In this document: positions 51,238 through 61,199 of the stretch, piece after piece
How the letters are laid out: every line of letters begins with the position of its first letter
Numbering within the stretch: position 1 is the stretch's first letter
Assembly (NCBI RefSeq): GCF_947499295.1
Contig: NZ_CANMNP010000001.1
Location: 496,001-560,000, forward strand
Length of the DNA stretch: 64,000 nt
Direction of reading: 5' to 3'
Source: an uncultured Roseibium sp.
Lineage (GTDB): Bacteria; Pseudomonadota; Alphaproteobacteria; Rhizobiales; Stappiaceae
The notes under the pieces: model-generated
What the model was told of the DNA's origin: nothing
Seen by the model: only the letters and a program-made list of their open reading frames with translations
Database searches by the model: none
Made by a program: the position numbers and the translations under genes

Positions 51238-52779
51238 CTATCTGCAAATCGTCTGATCCGGGTCCAATTCAGCAACGCCCCACCAGGTTGTTCTCCAACC
51301 CTGACGCTTCCAAAGATGAGGCCAATTGCCGGTCAAATAGCGCGCTGACTTCGGATCCGCCGCATCCCAATAGGCGTTTTTGCTGAAACGATCCTGGGAA
51401 GGCAACTCCGGCTCCCGGTCACCTTCCTCCCAGATATAGAAACACTTTCCGCGCGGCGGCACCCGCGCCGGTATGGCTTTGGTGACAATTCTCGCATCAG
51501 GGAAAAGCACTCTCATGTTGCCGCCCGTATATCCGTCGTCTGCAATCAAGGTCGCTTCAGCTGCACCCAATTCAGAGAGCGGCGCCTGCAGATCTGCATA
51601 TGGCTTCATGTGCCGGCACTTGCCGCCGCACCAGAACTTGTCGGGCGCGATGAGGCCTGGAACACGGGCGAGAAACGCAACAGCCACCACGGCCAGCATG
51701 ACAACCGCAAGCCAGCGCCAACGGCTTTTGAATTCAAAACGCTCCAGGTCGGCAAACAGATAGATCGGCAACAGCAGCAACAGCGGATGCATGTGCCGCT
51801 CTTTGACATAGGTCGCCCCGGTCACCACGATCAGCAAAGCTGTAAGTACGATCATCACCAGCACGGTCCGCCCGCACAGGCGTGCGACCGCGTTGAGTGA
51901 AGCTCCGTCAGGCTGGATACGCCGCAGATACCTCGGCCAGAACAACAAGATCAGAAGCGGGACGAGCGGCACGGAAAACCCAACAAGTCCGAAAGTGAGT
52001 TTTCCCAGCCCTTCGCCTGCCCTCGCAATATGCGGAGTTTGTGCGGTTACCCCCATGGTGTCGGATACGGAGGCGAGCAACTTCAAGCCTTCGCTCAAGA
52101 TCCAGAGAGCATAGGGGCTGTAGACAAATGCCGCAGCGACCGGCACCAGACACAAGCCAGCCCAACGGAACCGCCCGCGCCAATGGGCGTCGCTCAACGC
52201 GGCAAGAACAAGGGCAAGTGCGAAGAGCGGATAGGAATGCTTACCCAAAAGCCCGGCACCGGCAACTGCTCCGAACAGCAGGTAAAAGGCCAGCTTTTCA
52301 GTTTCCAGCGCCTTAAGAAAAAAGAACGCGCTTGCCGCGCAAGCTGTTGTCAGAACGACAGTGTGGGTCACACCCTCATGAAGGTTCCAGCCAAATTGAT
52401 AGTAAAGCGAATAGGAAAATGCGCAGAGCGCGGCCAATCTCGGATCAAAGAGCGCTTTGCGTGCGATCAGGAACAAGAACAACGCCGCTAGTGATATCAG
52501 TCCATACTTGATGAACAGCGCGGCCCAGATTGTCGGTCCGAAAACCTGTTGTGCCGACCACAAAAGCCATTCGTAAAGTGGTGGCTGGCGTAGCATGTAG
52601 CCAGGCTCAAGCGTCTGAACCAGCACGTTCTCGAACATATCGTCCGTTCCGAGAACCGGTGTCGACAGCGCGCGCAACAGCAGGTGTGACAAGCCCCAGA
52701 GAGCCACGATAGCCCACACGCCCACGGGTGTGGCATAGAATGGCGCCTTAGAAGAGCTGGTGTCGAAACGAGCGGTCAT
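51238..52779 (-). CDS. GT39/ArnT-like dolichyl-phosphate-mannose-type glycosyltransferase, membrane protein
   Basis: The 513-residue protein has about ten transmembrane segments. The first periplasmic loop has acidic residues (GTDDMFENVLVQ) and PPLYEWLLWSAQQVFG, the pattern of GT-C fold PMT_2/ArnT glycosyltransferases that use polyprenyl-phosphate sugars. The soluble C-terminal part follows LIADDGYTGGNMRVLF. ATG 52779 is used rather than TTG 52800. It probably glycosylates an envelope lipid or protein; acceptor unknown. Confidence 0.8.
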   Translation of the reverse strand: MTARFDTSSSKAPFYATPVGVWAIVALWGLSHLLLRALSTPVLGTDDMFENVLVQTLEPGYMLRQPPLYEWLLWSAQQVFGPTIWAALFIKYGLISLAALFLFLIARKALFDPRLAALCAFSYSLYYQFGWNLHEGVTHTVVLTTACAASAFFFLKALETEKLAFYLLFGAVAGAGLLGKHSYPLFALALVLAALSDAHWRGRFRWAGLCLVPVAAAFVYSPYALWILSEGLKLLASVSDTMGVTAQTPHIARAGEGLGKLTFGLVGFSVPLVPLLILLFWPRYLRRIQPDGASLNAVARLCGRTVLVMIVLTALLIVVTGATYVKERHMHPLLLLLPIYLFADLERFEFKSRWRWLAVVMLAVVAVAFLARVPGLIAPDKFWCGGKCRHMKPYADLQAPLSELGAAEATLIADDGYTGGNMRVLFPDARIVTKAIPARVPPRGKCFYIWEEGDREPELPSQDRFSKNAYWDAADPKSARYLTGNWPHLWKRQGWRTTWWGVAELDPDQTICR

Positions 52780-52843
52780 GCGGCTCAGCGGTTTGATCAA
52801 GACTGTCAGCCGTTTAGCCTATTGAGACTTGGTTGCCTAGCGA

Positions 52844-53464
52844 TCAGCTGCGATAGGTCGCCAGCTTGAAGGCAGCAAAGGTGAAAAACACGCCGAGCCC
52901 AGCTTCAATCACACGGCGTGAGCGACGATAAAGCGTAACGACCGGCTGCGTGGAGAAGGTGACAGCATACGCCAGATGAGCCAGAACGGACATGATCGTG
53001 CAGCTAACGATGAGCACGAACCCGACCCAGAGTGGCGCGTTCGGTCCCAGACCGACGCCAACAATCGCGATCCAGTGCAGGGCTGCTTTGGGGTTGGTCA
53101 TCTGAATGGCCAGTCCTTGCAACAGGAGCCGGTCACCTCTGGCTGCTTTGACGGCGATGTGACCGTTTCTACTGGCGGCAGAACGGAACGCTTTGAAAGC
53201 AAGCCAGATCAAGTAGGCAGCGCCCAGAATTTTCAGAACGGTGATCGCATAGGCAAAGGCGGCAATCAGCGCGGTAAGGCCAGCAACGGTGAGTGTTGCC
53301 CAGATGCCGGACCCCAGACCAACGCCCAGCGCCAAACGGGCACCCGACCGGCGCCCACGTTCCATGGACGTGCCGATGATGGCGAGAATGTTGGGGCCAA
53401 TGCTCACAAAGCCAACGGCGAATATGCCAAGGGCCAGCAGCAGGCTCGAAAGATCCGCGTTCAT
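52844..53464 (-). CDS. LysE/RhtB family amino-acid exporter
   Basis: The 206-residue membrane protein has six hydrophobic segments and family motifs VGFVSIGPNILAIIGTSMER (consensus GPN near the N-terminus), LGAAYLIWLAFKAFRSA and MTNPKAALHWIAIVG. It exports amino acids or related metabolites. ATG 53464 chosen over 53488. Confidence 0.87.
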   Translation of the reverse strand: MNADLSSLLLALGIFAVGFVSIGPNILAIIGTSMERGRRSGARLALGVGLGSGIWATLTVAGLTALIAAFAYAITVLKILGAAYLIWLAFKAFRSAASRNGHIAVKAARGDRLLLQGLAIQMTNPKAALHWIAIVGVGLGPNAPLWVGFVLIVSCTIMSVLAHLAYAVTFSTQPVVTLYRRSRRVIEAGLGVFFTFAAFKLATYRS

Positions 53465-53555
53465 CGAAGCTCCTGGAAATCGCGACAACCGGCAGAACTC
53501 AGGTGCCCTGCTTCAACTATCAAAGACAAAGGATATCAGGTGAAACCGTCAAAGC

Positions 53556-53951
53556 TCAATCCAGAAACGTCCAGGTTTCCGCCCCATCGAATTTGCGATG
53601 TCCGATGGCTTCGATTGTTCCGGGTTCTGCAAGGCGCAGGTTGACTGCCAGTCGGCCCAAGGCCTCACCCTTCACGGCTTCCCAATGTGTGGTCGAACCG
53701 CAAGTCCTGCAGGTGTGGAAAGCCAGTTCTTTCTCGCCACGAAAATATCTGATTGTCGCTTCAGGGGCGGCGTGAATGGTTGTTTCGGCCCCCTGCCCGT
53801 GCCCCCAAACTGTTCCAAGACTTCTGCAGATCGAACAGTTGCATTCAACCGCGTATCGAGGAACAGCGTTCATTTCAAAAGAGACGGCACCGCAGTGGCA
53901 CGAACCGGTAATCGGCAATGCCACATTCGATTGCGGAGCATCTGTGGACAT
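53556..53951 (-). CDS. GFA (glutathione-dependent formaldehyde-activating-like) zinc protein
   Basis: The 131-residue protein has the GFA/CENP-V zinc-binding cysteines: GSCHCGAVSF, CNCSICRSLG and CRTCGSTTHWEA. Members bind two zinc ions and often glutathione. It starts 3 bases after the gatB stop, so it is likely cotranscribed with gatB, without an obvious functional link. Confidence 0.88.
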   Translation of the reverse strand: MSTDAPQSNVALPITGSCHCGAVSFEMNAVPRYAVECNCSICRSLGTVWGHGQGAETTIHAAPEATIRYFRGEKELAFHTCRTCGSTTHWEAVKGEALGRLAVNLRLAEPGTIEAIGHRKFDGAETWTFLD

Positions 53952-53954
53952 GGC

Positions 53955-55436
53955 TTATTCCAGACCGATTTTCTGCTTCAGCAGATCGTTCACTGCCTGC
54001 GGGTTGGCCTTGCCTTTCGAGGCTTTCATGACCTGACCCACAAACCATCCTACGAGGTTCGGCTTTTCCTTGGCCTGTTCGACCTTGTCCGGGTTCGCGG
54101 CGAGGATTTCATCGACAATCGCTTCGATAGCGCCAAGGTCCGTAACCTGCTTCATGCCCCGATCTTCAACGATCTGTGCGGGATCACCACCTTCTGTCCA
54201 CACGATCTCGAACAGATCCTTGGCAATCTTGCCCGAAATCGTTCCGGCCTTGATCAGATCGACAATCCCGCCAAGCTGCGCAGCGGAAACGGGGCTTTCG
54301 GAAAGATCCTTGCCTTCCTTGTTCAGTCGGCCAAATAGCTCGTTGATCACCCAGTTGGCGGACAGTTTCGCATCGCGTCCCTTGGCAACATCCTCGAAGA
54401 AATCAGCGGATGCCTTCTCGACGACAAGAATATCCGCATCATAGGCCGTGAGCCCGTAGTCAGCCACGAAACGGCTTTTTTTGTCATCCGGCAATTCCGG
54501 AAGGTGGCCTGCCAGTTCATCAACAAAGCCCCGGGTGAATTCCAGCGGCAGCAGATCCGGGTCCGGGAAATAGCGATAGTCATGCGCTTCCTCTTTGGAA
54601 CGCATAGACCGCGTTTCACCCTTCACGGCATCAAACAGGCGTGTTTCCTGATCGATCTCGCCGCCGTCTTCCAGGATCGCGACCTGGCGGCGGGCTTCAT
54701 ATTCAATGGACTGACCAACAAATCGGATCGAGTTGACATTCTTGATTTCGCAGCGCGTACCGAATTCACCGCCTGGGCGGCGAACAGAAACGTTGACGTC
54801 AGCGCGCATGGAACCCTGGTCCATGTTGCCGTCGCAGGTGCCGAGATACCTCAAGATTGTGCGTAGCTTGGTCAGATAGGCCTTGGCTTCCTCCGAGGAG
54901 CGCAGGTCGGGTTTGGACACGATCTCCATCAAAGCAACACCTGATCGGTTCAGATCGACGAAGGACATGGAGGGATGCTGATCGTGCAGCGACTTGCCGG
55001 CATCCTGTTCCAGATGAAGGCGCTCAACACCAATCTCGACTTGCTCTTCCGGCATGTCCAGCAGGACTTGCCCTTCGCCCACGATCGGCTGCTTGAACTG
55101 CGAGATCTGATAGCCTTGCGGCAAATCCGGATAAAAATAGTTTTTGCGATCAAAAACCGATTTCAGATTGATCTCGGCTTTCAAGCCAAGACCAGTGCGG
55201 ACCGCCTGTCGCACGCACTCTTCGTTGATGACCGGCAACATGCCTGGCATGGCCGCGTCAACGAGGCTGACGTTGTTATTGGGATCCTTGCCGAATTCAG
55301 TAGAGGCACCGGAAAAAAGCTTGGCTTCGGACGTGACCTGGGCATGAACTTCCATGCCGATCACGATTTCCCAGTCGCCGGTCGCGCCCTTGATGAATTT
55401 CTTCGGATCGGGTGTGCGTACGTCGACAATCGTCAT
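53955..55436 (-). CDS. gatB: Aspartyl/glutamyl-tRNA amidotransferase subunit B
   Basis: The 493-residue protein is Gat[41 protein letters not shown] and the C-terminal Yqey-like tail ending in [20 protein letters not shown]. It activates misacylated Glu-tRNA(Gln) or Asp-tRNA(Asn) for amidation with GatA and GatC, which are not in this window. ATG 55436 is preferred over TTG 55445. Confidence 0.97.
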   Translation of the reverse strand: MTIVDVRTPDPKKFIKGATGDWEIVIGMEVHAQVTSEAKLFSGASTEFGKDPNNNVSLVDAAMPGMLPVINEECVRQAVRTGLGLKAEINLKSVFDRKNYFYPDLPQGYQISQFKQPIVGEGQVLLDMPEEQVEIGVERLHLEQDAGKSLHDQHPSMSFVDLNRSGVALMEIVSKPDLRSSEEAKAYLTKLRTILRYLGTCDGNMDQGSMRADVNVSVRRPGGEFGTRCEIKNVNSIRFVGQSIEYEARRQVAILEDGGEIDQETRLFDAVKGETRSMRSKEEAHDYRYFPDPDLLPLEFTRGFVDELAGHLPELPDDKKSRFVADYGLTAYDADILVVEKASADFFEDVAKGRDAKLSANWVINELFGRLNKEGKDLSESPVSAAQLGGIVDLIKAGTISGKIAKDLFEIVWTEGGDPAQIVEDRGMKQVTDLGAIEAIVDEILAANPDKVEQAKEKPNLVGWFVGQVMKASKGKANPQAVNDLLKQKIGLE

Positions 55437-55622
55437 TTTCGTCAAGAATCCTGTTTTTCGGTTGCGCCCTTTGAAAAGCAGCCCGGAAGACTATGCTGCG
55501 GCGCGAATATGTAGCTGTCTTGTTGACCTAATCGGGAATTGCTTCTGCTGCAAGGTTTTCCTTGCTCCAGCCATGCGCTTTCGCACAGTCGGTCACGAGG
55601 TGAAGAGGAGACCCGTTGGACT

Positions 55623-55916
55623 TCAGGACGGTCCGGGTTCTTCAGGCGGGTTCTGCGCTTGCCCGGTGCGCATGATGAAGCCAATCATGACAGCGACCGC
55701 CTGATATAGTTCTATCGGAATTTCCTGGTCGATTTCTATCTGCGAGAGTGCCTCGGCCATCATCGGGTTTTCCTCAATGGGGATGCCTGCCTCCCGCGCG
55801 ATCTGTTCAATTTGCTCGGCAACCGTTCCGGCACCCTTGGCCGTGACTATGGGCGCACCCTCATTTTCGTACTGGAGGGCAATTGCCAGCTTTTTATCTT
55901 TGCTCTGATCGCTCAT
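55623..55916 (-). CDS. FlhB C-terminal-domain-like protein (FhlB/YlqH type)
   Basis: The 97-residue protein corresponds to the cytoplasmic C-terminal domain of FlhB (AIALQYENEGAPIVTAKGAG, GIPIEENPMMAEALSQIEI, IPIELYQAVAVMIGFI) without the membrane part or the NPTH autocleavage site. It follows fliK by 13 bases. Such stand-alone proteins may substitute for part of FlhB in export-substrate switching. Confidence 0.88.
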   Translation of the reverse strand: MSDQSKDKKLAIALQYENEGAPIVTAKGAGTVAEQIEQIAREAGIPIEENPMMAEALSQIEIDQEIPIELYQAVAVMIGFIMRTGQAQNPPEEPGPS

Positions 55917-55929
55917 CGGACAGCCATCC

Positions 55930-58299
55930 TCAAGACTGACGATCGATCAACGCGCCGTAGCGGGCAGCAGTTCTCGGCGGCAGTCCGCGGATAAGCCGGA
56001 ATTCCTGAAGATCGAGCCCGGCATCGGCAAATGCGGCTTCCATGGTCTCCCGCAACGAATTCAGATTGTCGAAGGTCTCCTTGCGGTCAACCCACAAGCT
56101 GGCGTAGGTGCCGCCACCACGCAGACTGATCGCAGCCTCCAAAGGTCCGGTTGCAGTTAAATCCAGCGCAAATCGCAGCCGCCATGCCAGCTCATGGTCG
56201 TCTTCCTGGTGCGAACCATTTCCATCCCTGCCAATTTGCATCTGCATGATGGCCGTTTCCTGTCCCAGTGCGAGCGGCAGTTCCAGCACAACATCCATCG
56301 GGCGTGAAGCTGCCCTTGGTCCCTCCTCGCCTGCAAGGCCCGAATTGACCAGCTGGTTGAGCCGAAGCCGAGCGAGCGAGGCATCTGTATCCTTTAACAA
56401 GGCCTGCAAGTTCTGCGCAGCTGCACCAGCCCAAAACCCGCTTGCGGCTTGCGGTGCCTGCCCCTGCGGTGAACCGTGCCGCGCAGGCGGCGCCGCTTGT
56501 CCGGCAGGTCTGGAAATCTGCTCCTCCGCTCCCATAGATCGCAACAGCGACTTGAAGGACAAAAGTACTGATTTCAAATCAGGCAGAGGCATATTTCCAC
56601 CGACGGATCTGGCCAGGCCAGCCTCATGAAACTGACCAGACTGGCTCACGGCCTGCTGCAAAGACTGCGCAGTCGGCGGTTGTCCCGCATTCAATCGCAA
56701 GCCCAAGATCTGTTGCATCGCCTTGACGACCGCATCCGGCATGGAAACTTTGCCCGCTGTTTGCGCACTCATGAGACTGCCAATTTGCGCGAACAGTGCG
56801 CTGTAGCTGGCCTGTTGTTCCGTCAGCGGTTTTTGCAGTTGAGCAGCGGCCTGGACCACAGGCTGCTGAAAAACCCTTTGTTGAGTGGCAGCGGTCTGCC
56901 CTGCCGGTGATCCGACCGTCGCCGTAGCGTAGGCTTGCGATGCGGGCGTACGCGATGCTGCTGCTTTCGTATTGGTTCCAAGGCTGGTGCTTGTTGCCAC
57001 CTGTGACGGGACTGAATTCGGATGGGCCGGCGCACGTCCTCCTGAGACGGGAGCAGAGGCGGACTGCGCGCGTGCAGGCACAGTTGGGCCAACCTGTCCC
57101 GATTGAGGCGTGTTGCTTGGCAAAGGCGACGCGGGTAGCACCCCTCCGGCACCTAATTTTGGCGCAGACGACAGACCCGAGTTTATCGCGGCGGAAGCGG
57201 TTTGAGTTTGTACCGTTTGACCGGTCAGTGTTTGTCGTGGTTCCACCACATTGGGGATAGGCACTCCTTGGTTGCCGGTGGCAGCCGGTTGGGACGGTGT
57301 CGCTTGTGTTCCCTGCCCACCTGGGTTTGCGCCTGCCGTCTGAACCTGCTGAGGGTTGGCCGACTGTTGACCTGTTGCCTGAGGTGCGCTCAAAGACTGT
57401 CGTGGCGCACCCATGACCTGTTCGGAACCGAATACCTGTGCAGGGCTTTGAGCACTGCCGGGTGCTGTGTTTACCGGTAGAGACGGCGGGGCAACCGTTG
57501 CCAACTGTCCGCTTGCCGGACCAGCCAATTGACCGGAAATCTGAACACTGGACCGGCCGCCAACCTGTAAAGAGCCCGGTGCCCCGGCACTGGGTGTGGG
57601 CGCGTTTACGGGATTTTGAGCTCCTGTCAATTGACCGGTGCCCGGAACCCGGGGCGATACCTGAAATGATGTGCCCGATTGCGTCGTTGTGAATTGCGAA
57701 GAGGTGCTGCCGCGAGGTTCCGCGCTTGGTAACGATCCAGATGCCGACATTGGCGGTTTCACACCGCTTTCTGAAGGTTGCAGCTGAAGCGGTGAAGAAA
57801 TGGACGGACGAGTTCGAGGAGCGGTACTTTGCGCCAGTGGCGGTACACCGGGTCTCAACGCTGCGGAACCGGCTTCAGATTGGGGCGCAGGCGGCGCAAC
57901 CGATTGCAGCATATGAGCCATTGTCGGAGCAGGTCGCAGCGCCGTTCCGATTGATACACCCGACCCCTGAGCTGTCGGTGGTGCAGAGGCACCATTGCCC
58001 GGCGTCGTCGGCTGTTGTCCTGTAGAATTCGCAACCTGTCCGCCCTCCGGAAGGGTCGATATCTGGATCAAGGGTTGCTGACGGCTGCCGGAAACTGTGA
58101 CTGTCACATCCGCACCAACAGGAAGCGGAGCCGGCACACGAAGGTCCAGTTTCGTTTCTGCCGTAGCCAAACGAACAACGCCCCCAGGCATGTTCTGCTC
58201 GACTTTGGCTTTCAGCTCGGTGCCTGGCTCCAGCCCTTTGGCAGATGATGAACCGCTTGCACCTTGTGGGAGCGTCTGCGCGCTCACCGTTTCAACCAT
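55930..58299 (-). CDS. fliK: Flagellar hook-length control protein FliK-like
   Basis: The 789-residue protein has a long low-complexity middle rich in Gln, Pro, Ser, Gly and Ala (about residues 75-480) and a conserved C-terminal Flg_hook domain (about 680-780: ELPLALGQETAIMQMQIG, AWRLRFALDLTATGPLEAAI, WVDRKETFDNLNSL). FliK is a secreted molecular ruler that acts with FlhB. ATG 58299 (GGAGA upstream) is preferred to GTG 58302. No other flagellar structural genes are in this window. Confidence 0.82.
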   Translation of the reverse strand: MVETVSAQTLPQGASGSSSAKGLEPGTELKAKVEQNMPGGVVRLATAETKLDLRVPAPLPVGADVTVTVSGSRQQPLIQISTLPEGGQVANSTGQQPTTPGNGASAPPTAQGSGVSIGTALRPAPTMAHMLQSVAPPAPQSEAGSAALRPGVPPLAQSTAPRTRPSISSPLQLQPSESGVKPPMSASGSLPSAEPRGSTSSQFTTTQSGTSFQVSPRVPGTGQLTGAQNPVNAPTPSAGAPGSLQVGGRSSVQISGQLAGPASGQLATVAPPSLPVNTAPGSAQSPAQVFGSEQVMGAPRQSLSAPQATGQQSANPQQVQTAGANPGGQGTQATPSQPAATGNQGVPIPNVVEPRQTLTGQTVQTQTASAAINSGLSSAPKLGAGGVLPASPLPSNTPQSGQVGPTVPARAQSASAPVSGGRAPAHPNSVPSQVATSTSLGTNTKAAASRTPASQAYATATVGSPAGQTAATQQRVFQQPVVQAAAQLQKPLTEQQASYSALFAQIGSLMSAQTAGKVSMPDAVVKAMQQILGLRLNAGQPPTAQSLQQAVSQSGQFHEAGLARSVGGNMPLPDLKSVLLSFKSLLRSMGAEEQISRPAGQAAPPARHGSPQGQAPQAASGFWAGAAAQNLQALLKDTDASLARLRLNQLVNSGLAGEEGPRAASRPMDVVLELPLALGQETAIMQMQIGRDGNGSHQEDDHELAWRLRFALDLTATGPLEAAISLRGGGTYASLWVDRKETFDNLNSLRETMEAAFADAGLDLQEFRLIRGLPPRTAARYGALIDRQS

Positions 58300-58514
58300 C
58301 ACACCATCTCCTGGTGTTGTGTGCCGAAAAGATTCTCAAGAGCTGATTATGGCCGCAAACAAGTTGCCTGCCCAGCCTTGATACGGATCAAGGCCTATGT
58401 GGCGGTGATCAGGCAGTGTTTGCCAACTTGCCGGTCTGCGCCTGCCACCGCCCGGCCTCAAGAACAATAAGCGGCAAATGTCCGCTACGAGTCCCGGCAG
58501 AAGGAGACAAAAGC

Positions 58515-58766
58515 GTGAACTGGATGGACCGTTTGAACGAACGCGCTGACCTGATGGGAAGAATGCTGGAAACCATCGGCGCTATGAAGAAGATACCCGC
58601 TGGCCCCCCGAGCAAAATTGCAATCCGGTCTGCTGCATTCCGATGTATCAATTGCTCGGAGACTGAAAAATGCAAAAACTGGCTGGATAAGCACACTGAC
58701 GGTGCTGACAAAGCCCTGTCCGAATGCCCGAATGCGCATCTTTTCAACAGCTGGCTGGACGACTGA
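58515..58766 (+). CDS. DUF6455-type small cysteine-rich protein
   Basis: From GTG 58515 (AAGGAG eight bases upstream) the product is 83 residues: an N-terminal helix (MDRLNERADLMGRMLETIGA) and a cysteine cluster (CINCSETEKCKNWLD, SECPNAHLF) with four cysteines that could bind a metal. It resembles the DUF6455 family of alphaproteobacteria. Function unknown. Confidence 0.75.
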   Translation: MNWMDRLNERADLMGRMLETIGAMKKIPAGPPSKIAIRSAAFRCINCSETEKCKNWLDKHTDGADKALSECPNAHLFNSWLDD

Positions 58767-58773
58767 GTTCCGC

Positions 58774-59076
58774 TCAGCTCCTTTGACGATGCCTGCCGAT
58801 CCAATAAGTGAGTGCACCGGCTAGGGCACCACCGACAAAGCGGAACGGAAACATGGCCAGCGCGCCGGCGTCCTGCGAGACCGGCAGCGGTATCTGAAGC
58901 ATTCCGACTGCGGCCTCAAGTATCAAGGAGAGTGCTGCGGCGGCAAAACCAGCGATCCACAATTTGCCAGTGCGATCTGCGCGCCATCCAAGATACCCTC
59001 CAATCAGAAGTGCAAACGGATTAAGCAGGCCTGACAGACCGAGCAGGTCGAACCAAGTGTCTGATAGCATTGTCAT
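58774..59076 (-). CDS. Small integral membrane protein
   Basis: The 100-residue protein has three hydrophobic segments (LLNPFALLIGGYLGW, AGFAAAALSLILEAAVGML, FRFVGGALAGALTYWI) and a short basic tail. Composition and phase support a real gene, but I recognise no family. It is convergent with the DUF6455 gene. Confidence 0.65.
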   Translation of the reverse strand: MTMLSDTWFDLLGLSGLLNPFALLIGGYLGWRADRTGKLWIAGFAAAALSLILEAAVGMLQIPLPVSQDAGALAMFPFRFVGGALAGALTYWIGRHRQRS

Positions 59077-59328
59077 GTGCTCCTCTTACTTCCGCCTGTC
59101 AAAAAAAGCGAGAGGCATCTCGTATACAAAGACCTTGGATTTCAAGCGAAAACTGGCAACACATTCATTCTTCAATGTTTCAGGCGTCTCAAGGCAAATA
59201 TGGGCCGCCAAGATCACCCTTCGTCGAGTGCTTTGCTAAAGCCGTTCGTAACGAAGATTTCTAATTTGCTATTTGTTGGCGCAATTTTCTGAACAGATCT
59301 TATCCTTGCCGCAGAGCTGGTTAGTGTC

Positions 59329-59922
59329 ATGTCCATGAATTGTTATTCATTATTTACATCAGTTGACGGAGAACCGACGTCGCGCGATCTGGAATTGCGC
59401 ATTACAGATGATATGCGCCTTGTCTGGGGCAAGGACCCGGTCCGTGACGCGCGACCGCTTGCCGAGGTCATAGAAATCAGGCTCTGGGCGGAAAAGCCGA
59501 AGATCGCCGATCCTGCAGGCCGAGCCCTGATTAAGTTTACTGACGGCATGTCAGTAAAGGTCAGCGGGGCATTTGCGACCGGCGCACCCGACACGATCCG
59601 CGCTCGGACATATCTTGAATTCCTGCGTCACCTGCATCGTTGTCTGGCCCCGGGGCATAAAAGAAACATCCGGTTTTTGCGGGGGACCGCAAACGGTTCT
59701 CCAGCCAAAGGGTGGACGGTGTTCGCCGTCAGCGCTGGTATCGATGTCGCACTCTTTGTATTTCTCTGGATGAACATGCGAGCCGATGCACAATGGTTCG
59801 TGCGCCCCGGTCTTATCATTTTCGCGCTGTTAGGTCTGGTTGCCGCGGCAAGCTTTGGTCAGGCCACTTACGGACGAAGATACGATCCCGACAGGATACC
59901 CCGAGACCTTACTCCGTCGTGA
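59329..59922 (+). CDS. Hypothetical protein with two C-terminal transmembrane segments
   Basis: The 197-residue protein has a soluble N-terminal domain of about 120 residues (ELRITDDMRLVWGKDPVRDA, AEVIEIRLWAEKPKIADPAG, KFTDGMSVKVSG) and two membrane segments (VFAVSAGIDVALFVFLW, PGLIIFALLGLVAAASF). No family recognised. ATG at 59329 or 59335. Confidence 0.68.
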   Translation: MSMNCYSLFTSVDGEPTSRDLELRITDDMRLVWGKDPVRDARPLAEVIEIRLWAEKPKIADPAGRALIKFTDGMSVKVSGAFATGAPDTIRARTYLEFLRHLHRCLAPGHKRNIRFLRGTANGSPAKGWTVFAVSAGIDVALFVFLWMNMRADAQWFVRPGLIIFALLGLVAAASFGQATYGRRYDPDRIPRDLTPS

Positions 59923-60111
59923 TTTGTTGAGTTTCACTCGGTTGAGCGAAGAACCTCTTTGTACACCAAACGCCGGTAAACACTGCCGAAAGGATCGAAG
60001 CAGGGATGGCGTCGTGTGCCCATTGAGATGATATGACCCGAGACCGCTAAACGAGGCGCTTATAAAAACTGAGCGACCTGCCGCGTAGCCCGGCCAAGTG
60101 TTACAAAGCCG

Positions 60112-60885
60112 TTATTGAGCGCGATTGTGCAAAACACCACTCATCCAACCCACGAATGCTTCGAGCCGTCCTGCAAAATACTCAGGCTCCGCTACGGGTT
60201 CCCGGGCCTGCTGAAAAAAATATTGCAGTTCGTCGCGATGATCTGGAAAAAGGCCCTGAAAGCGGGCGACATGCTCCTCAAGCGTGTCTGGCCAATCGAT
60301 GTCCCGATCTTTCCTGAGCATATTGGTTGAACGTATCAATTTGCGCGAGGCCTCTCTCACGAGCCTGCCGTTGTTGGACGCCGGTCTAGAGACAAGGAGC
60401 AAGCGGTGATATTTTCCCAGCACCTGTTCAAAATCGCCGTTCACCTCAAGGGCAAGCGACCGAGACGGCCGGAACAGCGGGATGTCTTCAGCCAGGTCCT
60501 CGCCTGCGATGCACCGACAATGATGTTTGAGCCAATAACGCCACGCCAAACTTGCATCCACCGACACAATGTCCTCAAGAAATCCGATACCGAAATCGAC
60601 TTTACTTACAATGGGATTGGCAATCTCAAAATTTCGCCTCTTGCTTTCGATTAGGTCACTGTCGTGCTTCGATGGCGCTTTGTTCAGGATCAATGTCAGA
60701 TCTAGATCGGATCGACCCGCAACAGCCTTTCCAGTCGCAATACTTCCGTAGATATAGACGCTGTGGACTAACGTAAGGGTCTGGGGAGAAAACCTGTCCC
60801 GCACTTCTTGCAACAAAGAGTGGAAGTCTGTTTGGAAGGGCTGATCTCCCACCACACCAATATATCCATGCTGGTCAACACTCAT
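60112..60885 (-). CDS. Nucleotidyltransferase-domain protein
   Basis: The 257-residue protein has a polymerase-beta-like nucleotidyltransferase motif (VYIYGSIATGKAVAGRSDLD, the GS...SDLD pattern with catalytic aspartates) at about residues 40-75 and a helical C-terminal domain (LLLVSRPASNNGRLVREASR). The arrangement resembles antibiotic adenylyltransferases and other minimal NTases. ATG 60885 preferred over 60909. Substrate unknown; no toxin-antitoxin partner is adjacent. Confidence 0.8.
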   Translation of the reverse strand: MSVDQHGYIGVVGDQPFQTDFHSLLQEVRDRFSPQTLTLVHSVYIYGSIATGKAVAGRSDLDLTLILNKAPSKHDSDLIESKRRNFEIANPIVSKVDFGIGFLEDIVSVDASLAWRYWLKHHCRCIAGEDLAEDIPLFRPSRSLALEVNGDFEQVLGKYHRLLLVSRPASNNGRLVREASRKLIRSTNMLRKDRDIDWPDTLEEHVARFQGLFPDHRDELQYFFQQAREPVAEPEYFAGRLEAFVGWMSGVLHNRAQ

Positions 60886-61199
60886 CTGACAACGAACCTT
60901 CCGGTCCAACGCCGGGCTGAGTGTGCATGGTCATCAATGGCGTCTCGGAACGCACAGCATTTGCCTGTTATCGTTGCAATCATTTACGTGCCTCAAGTCA
61001 AGGCATCCATTGCATCCCAACACACCTTATTCGGTGCTAGAAGACTTGATTCCGGGAGACTTCGAGGCAGAACCGAACAAAACTCAAATAGTCGCATGAA
61101 CCCCGGACCAGATATTGGGCAAACTCCAACGTAAATTGCATTAGTAATCCATTTGGATCACCAAAGTGGAGCAAGTGGCAACTTTTCTAAATCAACACA
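60886..61199. other. Intergenic region, no gene seen
   Basis: About 310 bases before the zinc-ribbon-like frame. Open frames are short and featureless, and I find no strong hairpin or operator. Confidence 0.4.

Noticed and set aside
55930-58299. Low-complexity Q/P/S/G region of FliK as a DNA repeat array or CRISPR
   Set aside because: There are no regular repeat units or constant spacer lengths; it is ordinary FliK linker composition.
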